Of a stretch of DNA of 16,670 bases, positions 1 through 8,551 are shown in pieces. The stretch covers positions 1 through 16,670 of the forward strand of contig CAYJPL010000040.1 of assembly GCA_964372125.1 (NCBI GenBank), in the 5' to 3' direction. Source of the stretch: Tannockella sp964372125 (GTDB lineage: Bacteria; Bacillota_I; Bacilli_A; Erysipelotrichales; Coprobacillaceae). Numbering within the stretch: the first letter of the stretch is position 1; every line of letters begins with the position of its first letter. The notes under the pieces are model-generated. The model made no database searches. It was not told the DNA's origin and saw nothing but the letters and a program-made list of their open reading frames with translations. The position numbers were made by a program, and so were the translations under genes.

Positions 1-628
1 AGCAGAGCTTACAGCAGAGCTTACAGCAAGGAAGAAACAGTATGAGTATTATAGTGATAGTTTGCTTACGTTTGGTGATGAGGTTGAGATTAAGCCTTTA
101 GGGGAAATTTGTGGTATTAAAACAGGTGATAAGCCCCAAATAATATATACTGAAAAGCAGTTGTTCGAATACATTAATGCTGGAACGACAAATTCAGGCT
201 ATACGGACATTTCCAATTGCGACGGCGACACTGTTACTACACCATCGAGAGGTCAAGGCGGAATTGGTTTTGTAGGCTACCAAAAAAACAACTTTTATCT
301 TGGTCCACTTTGCTATAAAATTCAATCCAACGACAAGAATAAAGTTTTAACTAAATACATTTTTTATTACCTGCAAAGTAATAACGATACGATTTTAAAT
401 ATAAAAAACGAAGGTGGCGTACCGTCAGTAAATAGGGTTGATTTAATTAAATTGACTATCCCCCTCCCACCTCTCGCCGAGCAACAACGTATCGTAGACA
501 TTCTCGATCGTTTCGACACCCTTTGCAACGACATAGGGGGCGGTCTGCCAGCAGAAATAAAAGCAAGACAACAACAATATGAGTATTACAGGGATAAATT
601 ACTAACTTTCAAAAAAATGGAGGATTAG
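1..628 (+). CDS. hsdS: Type I restriction-modification specificity subunit HsdS, 3' part (type IC-like)
   Basis: HsdS is the DNA-recognition subunit of a type I R-M complex; it carries two target recognition domains (TRDs) separated by conserved helices. The reading frame is open from base 2 and the 5' end lies outside the window. It begins in the central spacer (AELTAELTARKKQYEYY), continues into TRD2 from about base 86 (EIKPLGEICGIKTGD), and ends with the conserved C-terminal helix (PLPPLAEQQRIVDILDRFD, then AEIKARQQQYEYYRDKLLTF). The C-terminal helix repeats the central one, as expected for the circularly organised HsdS family. The TAEL repeats are the hallmark of EcoR124I-type subunits. 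The TTG at 62 is internal and not a start. Bases around 460-560 are visibly GC-richer than downstream genes, in line with exchange of hsdS segments. The FRG gene starts 4 nt after the stop. Confidence 0.95.
   Translation, partial: AELTAELTARKKQYEYYSDSLLTFGDEVEIKPLGEICGIKTGDKPQIIYTEKQLFEYINAGTTNSGYTDISNCDGDTVTTPSRGQGGIGFVGYQKNNFYLGPLCYKIQSNDKNKVLTKYIFYYLQSNNDTILNIKNEGGVPSVNRVDLIKLTIPLPPLAEQQRIVDILDRFDTLCNDIGGGLPAEIKARQQQYEYYRDKLLTFKKMED
2..25 (+). repeat. Two tandem 12-bp repeats encoding the TAEL spacer of HsdS
   Basis: The unit GCAGAGCTTACA occurs at 2-13 and again at 14-25, followed by GCA at 26, giving AELT-AELT-A in frame. The array touches the window edge, so the true copy number could be higher. 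In the EcoR124I/EcoR124II pair, two versus three such units change the length of the non-specific spacer in the recognition site. The same role is likely here, and the repeat is prone to copy-number change by slippage or unequal crossover. Confidence 0.9.
619..623 (+). promoter_or_regulatory. Ribosome binding site of the FRG gene
   Basis: GGAGG lies inside the last codons of hsdS and 9 nt before the ATG at 633. It supports that start and means the FRG gene is translated from the hsd transcript. Confidence 0.75.
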
Positions 629-632
629 GTAC

Positions 633-1730
633 ATGAAAGAGGTTCAAAGTGAAATTGTAATAAACTCTTTATCTTCTTTTTTTAAAGTAATAGAAGAAAA
701 TCATTTAGATGACTATATTTTTCGTGGAGAAAAGGAAAAGTATGCAAGAAGAGATGCTTCGGCTTTTAGATTAGGAGAAGGTAAGAGGCATAATACTTTT
801 CGTATTCATGAAGAATTTAAAAATAAAATAATAGCAAATTTGACACCACAAGAGGTAGAGCATTTTTCAGCCTTTTGTCAACACCATGGAATACCAACTG
901 ATTTAATTGACTTTACAACATCCCCATTAGTTGCCTTATATTTTGCTTGTCAAAAAGCAGATGAAAGTGACACAGGTTCAGGTTATATCTATTCGATTAA
1001 AAAACAAAGATTAGTTGATGTTACTGACATAATAAAAGATAATAACGCAATAGAATCACTATTGCTAAATAACTTTGATTTTGACACAAATGAGAAGTTC
1101 AGAGCTAAAATTGGACAGTATTTCAAAGAAAATACGGAAATATATATTGATAACCTATTAGAACTGATTAATAATTACAAAACTTGGGATTATAACTTTT
1201 ATTTTAACGATAGTGGAATAATTAAAAATTATAGTTTAAAACCTTTACAAGAATATCTTAATGAATTTGATAATCCATATAGAATATATGATTTTATTTC
1301 AGATTTATACAAATGTACGACAGGTGAGGAATATCAAGAAAATAGAAGAAGTGAAACTTGGTATAATGCGTCGCTGTTGTATACTCTTTTATTAAGAAGA
1401 TATTTTGTTAGTGTTGTGCTTTCTCGTGCAATTAACAAAGAAGATATGAGTATACAAGAATTCGATTGTAATATAATTTTCACTTATTCTCCACCAAAAA
1501 TATTCAAAAGAATTGAAGCACAGCAAGGTTTATTTGTAAATCAAATTAATGTATCTAAATCAGTGAAAAACGAATACATAACAAGGCAAAAAATAAATTT
1601 TGATGTAATTATAAAAGTTCAAAATAAGCAAGAAATACTAAAGCAACTAGATCTAATAGGTATAAATCAAGCAACAATTTATAATGACTATGATAGCATT
1701 GCAAAATATGTTACAGAAAAATTCAAGTAA
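633..1730 (+). CDS. FRG-domain protein inside the type I R-M operon
   Basis: This 365-aa protein is recognised as an FRG-domain protein. The family-naming motif F30-R31-G32 is present. The central block at residues 83-106 starts QHHGIPTDLID and continues TSPLVALYFAC, the best-conserved part of the family. A late R293-I-E-A-Q-Q-G-L-F301 segment matches the usual Arg...Gln-x-Gly-x-Phe end of the domain. Residues 107-280 form a long insertion rich in Asn, Tyr and Asp without a motif I know. The biochemical activity of FRG domains is not established to my knowledge; they recur beside restriction and other defence genes. No signal peptide or membrane segment is visible, so it should be cytosolic. 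It sits 4 nt after hsdS and 21 nt before the next gene. An accessory effector or regulator of the R-M system is inferred from position only. Confidence 0.9.
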   Translation: MKEVQSEIVINSLSSFFKVIEENHLDDYIFRGEKEKYARRDASAFRLGEGKRHNTFRIHEEFKNKIIANLTPQEVEHFSAFCQHHGIPTDLIDFTTSPLVALYFACQKADESDTGSGYIYSIKKQRLVDVTDIIKDNNAIESLLLNNFDFDTNEKFRAKIGQYFKENTEIYIDNLLELINNYKTWDYNFYFNDSGIIKNYSLKPLQEYLNEFDNPYRIYDFISDLYKCTTGEEYQENRRSETWYNASLLYTLLLRRYFVSVVLSRAINKEDMSIQEFDCNIIFTYSPPKIFKRIEAQQGLFVNQINVSKSVKNEYITRQKINFDVIIKVQNKQEILKQLDLIGINQATIYNDYDSIAKYVTEKFK

Positions 1731-1751
1731 GTTTAGGGAGGGGAATAACTT

Positions 1752-2954
1752 GTGAATGATTTTTTAGATGAAACAATAGTTCAAAATTTACGAGAGACCG
1801 TTAATAGTACAACTCTTTTTAGTCACGATGAACGTTACAATAAAACAGATTATAATTTAATTTGTGCAGTAATGGATCGAGCAGACACATGTGTTAGGTA
1901 TTTAAATGAACATGCTGACACACCTAAAGTAGAAGAGGATTTTATTGTTTTTTTGATGTTTACAAGTATGCTTTTAGACGCAATAAAAGAGTCATTCAAA
2001 CAGTTAAATGTAGACTACCCTTATCATGAAGGCAGAGGTACAGATATTTCATTTGATAGTAATCCAGATTATTATGATTTTTTTAGAGATATTTGTATTG
2101 CATCCAAACTGAATATAACAGAAGAAAATTGTCCAAGTGATGATAAATTTTATGAGTATATTCGGTCACTATCATTTGCCCACCCTGTTGAGACTAGTCG
2201 CGCTAAATTTCTCCAAAAGAACGAAATTCAATATTCCCCATGGGTAATAGCAAATAATCCATTTTTAGATTTCAATAGGTCACTAGACTACGTTGGAATA
2301 CGAATTTATTCAAGTAAAAGAGAAGAAATACTCGATTTCACATTTTCATTTAGTATATTAAAAAGATATATCAAATCAAGATATCTTTTACTCGAGCAAA
2401 TAACTAAAAAAATTTCATCTATAATTACAGAGCAAGAAAATATATGGAGAGCACGTAAAGTTAATCGAGAACTATCAAGTATTGAAATATTAAAAGATAT
2501 AAAAAGTATTTTAATAGAACGACATGAAGATTACTTTCAGATAAAAAAAATGGTGGAATCATTGGGGTGTAAGTATACATTAGAGGCCAATTCAATTTCA
2601 ATAAAAAAATTTAGAGATGCTATTGAGGGTATGATACCTAAAATATGCGACACAGTCGATAGTATGGATTATGAGGAAATGCATAAAGTCATTGACTATA
2701 TCTTTTGTTCGCCTAAAACAGTTCATAATCAATGCGGTTATCAGGTTAGTAAAATCCTTACATATTTAAATTTCGAGCATAATGGAATGAATAATATTCA
2801 ATTTGGGTTAAAACAAGCAAATGCTTTTGCACAAGAGTTTGCTAAGAAGTGGGTAAAGATTGATACAAATACAATGTCTTTTGAAGAAATAAAGTTATTA
2901 GTACATACAGCATGTTATCTAGAAAAAATAGATCAGGAGGGAGAACATGACTAA
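1752..2954 (+). CDS. Unrecognised 400-aa protein between FRG gene and hsdR
   Basis: I do not recognise this 400-aa protein. It starts with GTG at 1752 behind a strong ribosome binding site (AGGGAGGGG at about 1735-1743). It overlaps the start of hsdR by 8 nt, which suggests translational coupling with the restriction subunit. There is no signal peptide, no convincing membrane span, no Walker motif and no obvious nuclease signature. The middle (about residues 195-260) has a basic, probably helical stretch (ILKRYIKSRYLLLEQITKK). The C-terminal third contains scattered cysteines (for example in DYIFCSPKTVHNQCGYQ) that do not form a standard zinc pattern. Base composition matches the FRG gene, so the two may have moved together into the operon. 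A role tied to restriction or to the FRG protein is inferred from context only. Confidence 0.85.
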   Translation: MNDFLDETIVQNLRETVNSTTLFSHDERYNKTDYNLICAVMDRADTCVRYLNEHADTPKVEEDFIVFLMFTSMLLDAIKESFKQLNVDYPYHEGRGTDISFDSNPDYYDFFRDICIASKLNITEENCPSDDKFYEYIRSLSFAHPVETSRAKFLQKNEIQYSPWVIANNPFLDFNRSLDYVGIRIYSSKREEILDFTFSFSILKRYIKSRYLLLEQITKKISSIITEQENIWRARKVNRELSSIEILKDIKSILIERHEDYFQIKKMVESLGCKYTLEANSISIKKFRDAIEGMIPKICDTVDSMDYEEMHKVIDYIFCSPKTVHNQCGYQVSKILTYLNFEHNGMNNIQFGLKQANAFAQEFAKKWVKIDTNTMSFEEIKLLVHTACYLEKIDQEGEHD

Positions 2955-5900
2955 TTATAAAACAATAGCAGAATCAAATAATTATATAGTATTAGATAAA
3001 TATGAAAAGATAGAACAAGTAGGGGCTTCATATCAATCTGAAGCAGATTTAGAAAAAGAATTAATAAATGATTTAATAAATCAGGGATACGAATATGTAT
3101 CAAGTATTACTTCATCAGATGAATTATATAAAAATTTAAGAAAACAAATACAAATATTAAATGATGTACAATTCAATGATGATGAGTGGAAAAGATTTTG
3201 TATGGAATATGTTGATAAGGCTAGTGATAATCATGTTGAAAAAATGAGAAAGATACATGATGATTATATTTATGACTTTGAATTTGATGATGGGCATATT
3301 CAAAATATATATTTAGTAGATAAAAAGAATATTTCTAGAAATAGAGTACAGGTAATTTCTCAATTTGAACAAACTGGAACAAGTGCGAATCGTTATGATG
3401 TTACAATACTTGTAAATGGGTTACCACTAGTGCATATTGAATTAAAGAAAAGGGGGTGTGCAATTAGAGAAGCTTTTAATCAAATACATAGATATAGTAA
3501 GGAAAGTTTTAATTCAAATACTTCTTTATATAAATATATTCAAGTTTTTGTTATTTCTAATGGTACAGATAGTCGTTATTTTGCTAATACGACAAAAAGA
3601 AATAAAAACAGTTTTGATTTTAGTATGAACTGGGCTAAATCTGATAATACGCTAATTAGAGATTTAAAAGATTTTACAGCAACGTTCTTTCAAAAAAAGA
3701 CATTGTTAAGTGTCTTATTACATTATTCAGTATTTGACGTAAGTGATACATTACTTATTATGAGACCATACCAAATTGCAGCTACAGAGAGAATTTTATG
3801 GAAGATTCAAAGTTCATATCAAGCTAAAAAATGGCGTAGCAATGAAGGTGGTGGCTTTATTTGGCATACAACTGGTTCGGGTAAAACCCTAACTAGCTTT
3901 AAAGCAGCACGTCTAGCTACGGAATTGGATTTTATTGATAAAGTGTTTTTTGTAGTTGATAGAAAAGACTTAGATTATCAAACAATGAAAGAATATCAAA
4001 GATTTTCACCTGATAGTGTAAATGGTTCTGAAAATACAGCAGGACTAAAGAGAAATATTGATAAAGATGATAATAAGATTATTGTTACAACAATTCAAAA
4101 GTTGAATAATTTAATTAAACGTGAAGGACAATTAGATGTTTATGACAAACAAGTCGTATTTATCTTTGATGAAGCACATCGTTCACAATTTGGTGAAGCA
4201 CAAAAAAACATTCGTAAAAAGTTTAAAAAATATTATCAATTTGGATTTACGGGAACGCCTATTTCTACTAAAAATGCATTAGGAGCAGAAACTACACAGT
4301 CGATATTTGGTAGGGAATTACATTCATATGTAATTACGGATGCTATTCGTGATGAAAAAGTATTGAAGTTTAAAGTTGATTATAATGATGTACGACCTAA
4401 CTTTAAATCAATAGAAATGGAAATTGATGAAAAGAAACTAACTGCTGCAGAAACAAAAGAAGCATTTTTACACCCAGAGAGAATTAAAGAAATATCACAA
4501 TATATATTGAATAACTATAAAATAAAAACACATAGAAATAACCCTGGTGTAAAAGGATTTAATGCTATGTTTGCGGTAAGTAGTGTTGATGCTGCTAAAT
4601 TGTATTACGAAGCACTAAACAAGATGCAAGAAGATAATGATAAGAAACTTAAGATTGCGACTATATTTTCTTTTGCAGCAAATGAAGAACAAAATGCTAT
4701 TGGTGAAATTGTTGATGAAACATTTGAGCCAACAGCAATGGATAGTAGTGCTAAAGAATTTTTAACATTTGCAATAAAAAACTATAACGAAATGTTTAAA
4801 ACAAACTTTGGTGTAGATAGTAAAGAATTCCAAAACTACTATCGTGATCTCGCTAATAGAGTAAGAAAACAAGAAGTAGATTTATTGATTGTTGTAGGTA
4901 TGTTTTTAACAGGATTTGATGCTCCAACATTGAATACATTGTTTGTAGATAAAAATCTACGATACCATGGATTAATGCAAGCATTTTCTAGAACAAACCG
5001 AATATATGATTCAACAAAGACTTTTGGAAACATTGTAACTTTTAGAAATCTAGAACAAGCAACGATTGATGCAATTACCTTATTTGGTGATAAAAACACT
5101 AGAAATGTAGTTCTTGAAAAAAGTTATAAAGAATATATGGAAGGTTTCAAAGATATCGTAACTGGTGAGGCAAAAAGAGGATATATAGATGTTGTAAATG
5201 AATTAAATAACCGCTTTCCTGATATTGATGATATTCATACTAATAAGGATAAAAAAGAATTTGTACGATTGTTTGGTGAATACTTACGAGCGGAAAATAT
5301 TCTTCAAAACTTTGATGAGTTTGTTAGTTTAAAGGCAGTTCAAAATCTTGATGTAAATAATATACAAGAGGTTGAAGAATTTAAAAATAAGTTCTATGTA
5401 ACTGATGAACAAATTGAAGAAATGACTACTATTCAAATGCCAACAGAAAGAATGATACAAAACTATCGTTCAACGTATAATGATATTCGTGAATGGTTAC
5501 GTAAAGAAAAAACAAGTAAAGATAAAGAAGAATCATTAATTGATTGGGATGATGTTGTATTTGAAATTGACATACTAAAAACACAAGAAATCAATCTAGA
5601 CTACATTTTAGAATTAATATTCGAAAAAAATAAAACACTACAAAATAAAGAAACATTAATCGATGAAGTACGTAGAATCATAAGATCAAGTACTGGTAAT
5701 AGAGCAAAAGAAAGTTTAATCATTGATTTCATCAATGAAACAAACTTAAATGATATTCAAGATAAAGCAAGTATAATTGATGCATTCTTTGTTTATGCAC
5801 AACATAAGCAAAAGCAAGAAGCAATTAAGTTAATTATGGATGAAAACTTAAACACTGTTGAAGCCAAAAGATATATCATGTCTTCATTAAAACGAGAATA

Positions 5901-6045
5901 TGCTAGTGAAAACGGTACAGAGCTTAATGGTATATTACCTAAAATGAGTCCATTAAATCCAAATTATCTTACAAAGAAACAAACAGTATTCCAAAAGGTA
6001 GCTGCATTTGTAGAGAAATTCAAGGGAATTGGTGGGGAATTTTAG
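2947..6045 (+). CDS. hsdR: Type I restriction endonuclease subunit HsdR (EcoR124I-like)
   Basis: HsdR is the motor and nuclease subunit; with the HsdM/HsdS core it translocates DNA by ATP hydrolysis and cleaves far from the recognition site. The 1032-aa length is close to EcoR124I HsdR. The PD-(D/E)XK nuclease is intact: D151 (in NRYDV) and E165-L-K167 (in HIELKK), the same residue numbers I recall for EcoR124I. Superfamily 2 helicase motifs follow: TTGSGKT at 308-314 (Lys313), DEAH at 408-411, GFTGTP at 433-438, GMFLTGFDAPT around 650-661 and QAFSRTNR at 678-685. The helical C-terminus, which docks on the methyltransferase core, is complete. The ATG at 2947 has an AGGAGGGAG ribosome binding site and overlaps the upstream stop by 8 nt. 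No frameshift is seen, so the protein should be active. Confidence 0.97.
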   Translation: MTNYKTIAESNNYIVLDKYEKIEQVGASYQSEADLEKELINDLINQGYEYVSSITSSDELYKNLRKQIQILNDVQFNDDEWKRFCMEYVDKASDNHVEKMRKIHDDYIYDFEFDDGHIQNIYLVDKKNISRNRVQVISQFEQTGTSANRYDVTILVNGLPLVHIELKKRGCAIREAFNQIHRYSKESFNSNTSLYKYIQVFVISNGTDSRYFANTTKRNKNSFDFSMNWAKSDNTLIRDLKDFTATFFQKKTLLSVLLHYSVFDVSDTLLIMRPYQIAATERILWKIQSSYQAKKWRSNEGGGFIWHTTGSGKTLTSFKAARLATELDFIDKVFFVVDRKDLDYQTMKEYQRFSPDSVNGSENTAGLKRNIDKDDNKIIVTTIQKLNNLIKREGQLDVYDKQVVFIFDEAHRSQFGEAQKNIRKKFKKYYQFGFTGTPISTKNALGAETTQSIFGRELHSYVITDAIRDEKVLKFKVDYNDVRPNFKSIEMEIDEKKLTAAETKEAFLHPERIKEISQYILNNYKIKTHRNNPGVKGFNAMFAVSSVDAAKLYYEALNKMQEDNDKKLKIATIFSFAANEEQNAIGEIVDETFEPTAMDSSAKEFLTFAIKNYNEMFKTNFGVDSKEFQNYYRDLANRVRKQEVDLLIVVGMFLTGFDAPTLNTLFVDKNLRYHGLMQAFSRTNRIYDSTKTFGNIVTFRNLEQATIDAITLFGDKNTRNVVLEKSYKEYMEGFKDIVTGEAKRGYIDVVNELNNRFPDIDDIHTNKDKKEFVRLFGEYLRAENILQNFDEFVSLKAVQNLDVNNIQEVEEFKNKFYVTDEQIEEMTTIQMPTERMIQNYRSTYNDIREWLRKEKTSKDKEESLIDWDDVVFEIDILKTQEINLDYILELIFEKNKTLQNKETLIDEVRRIIRSSTGNRAKESLIIDFINETNLNDIQDKASIIDAFFVYAQHKQKQEAIKLIMDENLNTVEAKRYIMSSLKREYASENGTELNGILPKMSPLNPNYLTKKQTVFQKVAAFVEKFKGIGGEF

Positions 6046-6172
6046 ATACTGTAACCATTTTTAAATGAGTAGGCATGTAATCTATTGGAAAATAACAAAG
6101 TAATATGTCTGAAATGGTCGAATGGGCAAGTACACACTAAAAAATTACAGCTAATCAAAAGGGAGATTATAC

Positions 6173-8323
6173 ATGATTGATAATATATTAAATAATTTGA
6201 ATCAGGAACAAAAACAATCTGTTGAGACAACAGAAGGGTATATTCGTTTAGTTGCTGGTGCTGGAACTGGAAAAACAAAAGCACTGATACATCGATATGC
6301 GTATTTGGTTGATGTATTAGGTGTATCGACAGCAAATGTCTTGTGTGTAACTTTTACGAATAAAGCAGCAAATGAGATGAAACAACGAGTTAGAGCAATG
6401 CTTGGTGATATTGATTTAGGATATATTTGTACATTCCATGGTTTCTGTGTACAAGTCTTACGAGAAGATATACATGCAATCCATTATCCTAAAAATTTTA
6501 TGATAATGGATTCAGAAGATACAGAAGTTATCTTGAAAAATATATACGAGATAGGGAATATTTCTACACGAAGTTATACCTTTGCATCTGCAAAAAATGA
6601 TATAGCACAAGCAAAAGGATTAGGGAAGCACATACCTTATTTATTGGATTTTGATATTAAAGAATTATTGAAAGAGTTTATGGACGAGAAAGATATTACT
6701 AGAAAAGTATTTTTGGGGTATTTATATGAGCAAAAAAAATGCTTTGGATTGGATTTTAATGATTTAATCACATTGACATTTCATATTTTACAGTCTAATC
6801 TTGAGAAAAAAGAAAAATGGCAAAAGCGTATGATGTATATTATGGTTGATGAATTTCAAGATGTTAGTAGACGACAATATGCCTTAGTGGATATGCTGAG
6901 TGAATATCATAAAAATTTATTTATTGTTGGTGACCCGGATCAAACAATATACACGTGGAGAGGTGCAAAAATTGAATACTTTTTAGATTTTGATAAAAAA
7001 CATACAGATACTCAAACAATCTTTTTAAATCAAAATTATCGTTCTAGCACTAGGATATTGGAGGTATCAAACTCTCTCATCAAAAAAAATGAAAAAAGAA
7101 TTGAAAAAGAATTATTTGCAGTAAAAAAAGATGGTGGAAAAACAGCTTACTTTCATGCTAAATCAAATAAGTTGGAAGCAGAGTGGATCACAAAAAATAT
7201 TAAATCTTTAATTGAAAAAGGGATTGATTATTCTCAAATTTCAATACTATATCGTTCACATTTTGTATCAAGGAGTATAGAGGAAGAGCTGATTAAGGAA
7301 AAAATACCATATGTGTTATACAGTGGGGTTGAGTTTTATAAACGAAAAGAAATAAAAGATGTTTTGTCATATTTAAGGATGGTTATTTACGCAGATGATT
7401 TATCATTTTTACGTGTCATTAATGAACCAAAAAGAAATATTGGTAAGAAAAGAATAGCTTTTTTGCAAGAATATGCCAATAACAACAACTGTACATTGTA
7501 CAATGCATTAAAATTTAATATGGATGAGCCAATGATAGTTGATAGTAATGCAGATGAATTTGTCAAAATAATTGATAAGTATTCCAAAACGTATAATCAA
7601 ATGAATATTTCGGATGTCTTAATAGCATTATTGGATGAAAGTGGATACGAAGCAATGCTACGTCAATCTGGTGAACAAGATAGACTAGATAATTTATCAG
7701 AATTGAAGCAATCAATTTTTGAATTTGAAAAAACTTCAGGTGAAGAGAATATATTAGAAGAATATATACAAAGCATTGCTTTATTTTCAAATATTGATGT
7801 AGTAGAAAATAAATCCAAAGTTAAATTGATGACAATCCATACAGCTAAAGGATTGGAATTTCCACATGTATTTGTTTGTGGTTTAAATGAAGGAATTTTC
7901 CCTAGTAGTCATACTAAGACAATTGAAATGTTAGAAGAGGAGAGACGTTTAGCGTATGTTGCTTATACAAGAGCTGAAAATGCTTTGTATCTAAGCGATT
8001 CAGAAGGATTTAATTATGATCGTACTTTTCGTTTTCCATCAAGATTCATTTTAAATGTTGACAGAGAGTATATAGAGTATGTCGTAGAATTAGATGAAGT
8101 TATTATAAGCGAGGCTAAAGCTTATATCAAAAGACATGAAAATAAATTAACCTTCCCGGGAAGTAACTTAGATATTGGAGATTTGGTAGAACATAAAGCT
8201 TTTGGAAAAGGCACAATAGTAAATATGGATATTGAAGCAGGAGCATACACTATTAAGTTTGATAAATTAGACACAGAAAGGAATATGGGATTAAAGTCAC
8301 CATTAGTAAAAATCGATATATAA
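6173..8323 (+). CDS. UvrD/PcrA-like superfamily 1 DNA helicase
   Basis: This 716-aa 3'-5' helicase has every superfamily 1A motif. These are the Q motif (LNQEQ, Gln13), Walker A AGAGTGKT at 28-35 (Lys34), motif Ia VTFTNKAANEM, TFHGF, Walker B VDEFQD with D226-E227, motif III GDPDQTIYTWRG from about 253, motif IV NQNYRS, motif V KLMTIHTAKGLEF at about 551-563 and motif VI EEERRLAYVAYTRAE at 588-602. The tail (667-716, DIGDLVEHKAFGKGTI) resembles the Tudor-like domain that PcrA uses to bind RNA polymerase. The ATG at 6173 has AAAAGGGAGA at 6157-6166. Housekeeping pcrA usually sits by ligA; the setting after hsdR suggests an accessory copy instead, but one window cannot exclude the main pcrA. 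No nuclease domain is fused and no Gabija GajA partner is adjacent. Confidence 0.93.
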   Translation: MIDNILNNLNQEQKQSVETTEGYIRLVAGAGTGKTKALIHRYAYLVDVLGVSTANVLCVTFTNKAANEMKQRVRAMLGDIDLGYICTFHGFCVQVLREDIHAIHYPKNFMIMDSEDTEVILKNIYEIGNISTRSYTFASAKNDIAQAKGLGKHIPYLLDFDIKELLKEFMDEKDITRKVFLGYLYEQKKCFGLDFNDLITLTFHILQSNLEKKEKWQKRMMYIMVDEFQDVSRRQYALVDMLSEYHKNLFIVGDPDQTIYTWRGAKIEYFLDFDKKHTDTQTIFLNQNYRSSTRILEVSNSLIKKNEKRIEKELFAVKKDGGKTAYFHAKSNKLEAEWITKNIKSLIEKGIDYSQISILYRSHFVSRSIEEELIKEKIPYVLYSGVEFYKRKEIKDVLSYLRMVIYADDLSFLRVINEPKRNIGKKRIAFLQEYANNNNCTLYNALKFNMDEPMIVDSNADEFVKIIDKYSKTYNQMNISDVLIALLDESGYEAMLRQSGEQDRLDNLSELKQSIFEFEKTSGEENILEEYIQSIALFSNIDVVENKSKVKLMTIHTAKGLEFPHVFVCGLNEGIFPSSHTKTIEMLEEERRLAYVAYTRAENALYLSDSEGFNYDRTFRFPSRFILNVDREYIEYVVELDEVIISEAKAYIKRHENKLTFPGSNLDIGDLVEHKAFGKGTIVNMDIEAGAYTIKFDKLDTERNMGLKSPLVKIDI

Positions 8324-8551
8324 TTAGCCTTTTATACACATACATATACCATGAGCTTTTCCACTGTGGTTTGAGTGCAAACATATATGAGTAGTACCTT
8401 TAAATCAGAAACTGAAATGTATACGGTTTGTGATAGGTAGATACGATTAAGAAGAAAGGACACAGCATTTAATGTTTATTCTACACTATATCAGAAGTAG
8501 TATTTTTTAGATCATTAGGAGTTAAATAGAAAAATCACAAGGGAGAGGGAT

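Noticed and set aside
62..628. hsdS read as a complete short gene starting at TTG 62
   Set aside because: The frame is open back to base 2 and encodes the conserved central HsdS helix and TAEL repeats, so the gene starts outside the window.
4839..5099. Open frame on the minus strand inside hsdR
   Set aside because: It lies within a well-supported gene, has no ribosome binding site and its translation shows no family features. Other minus-strand frames inside the helicase and TPR genes were dropped for the same reason.
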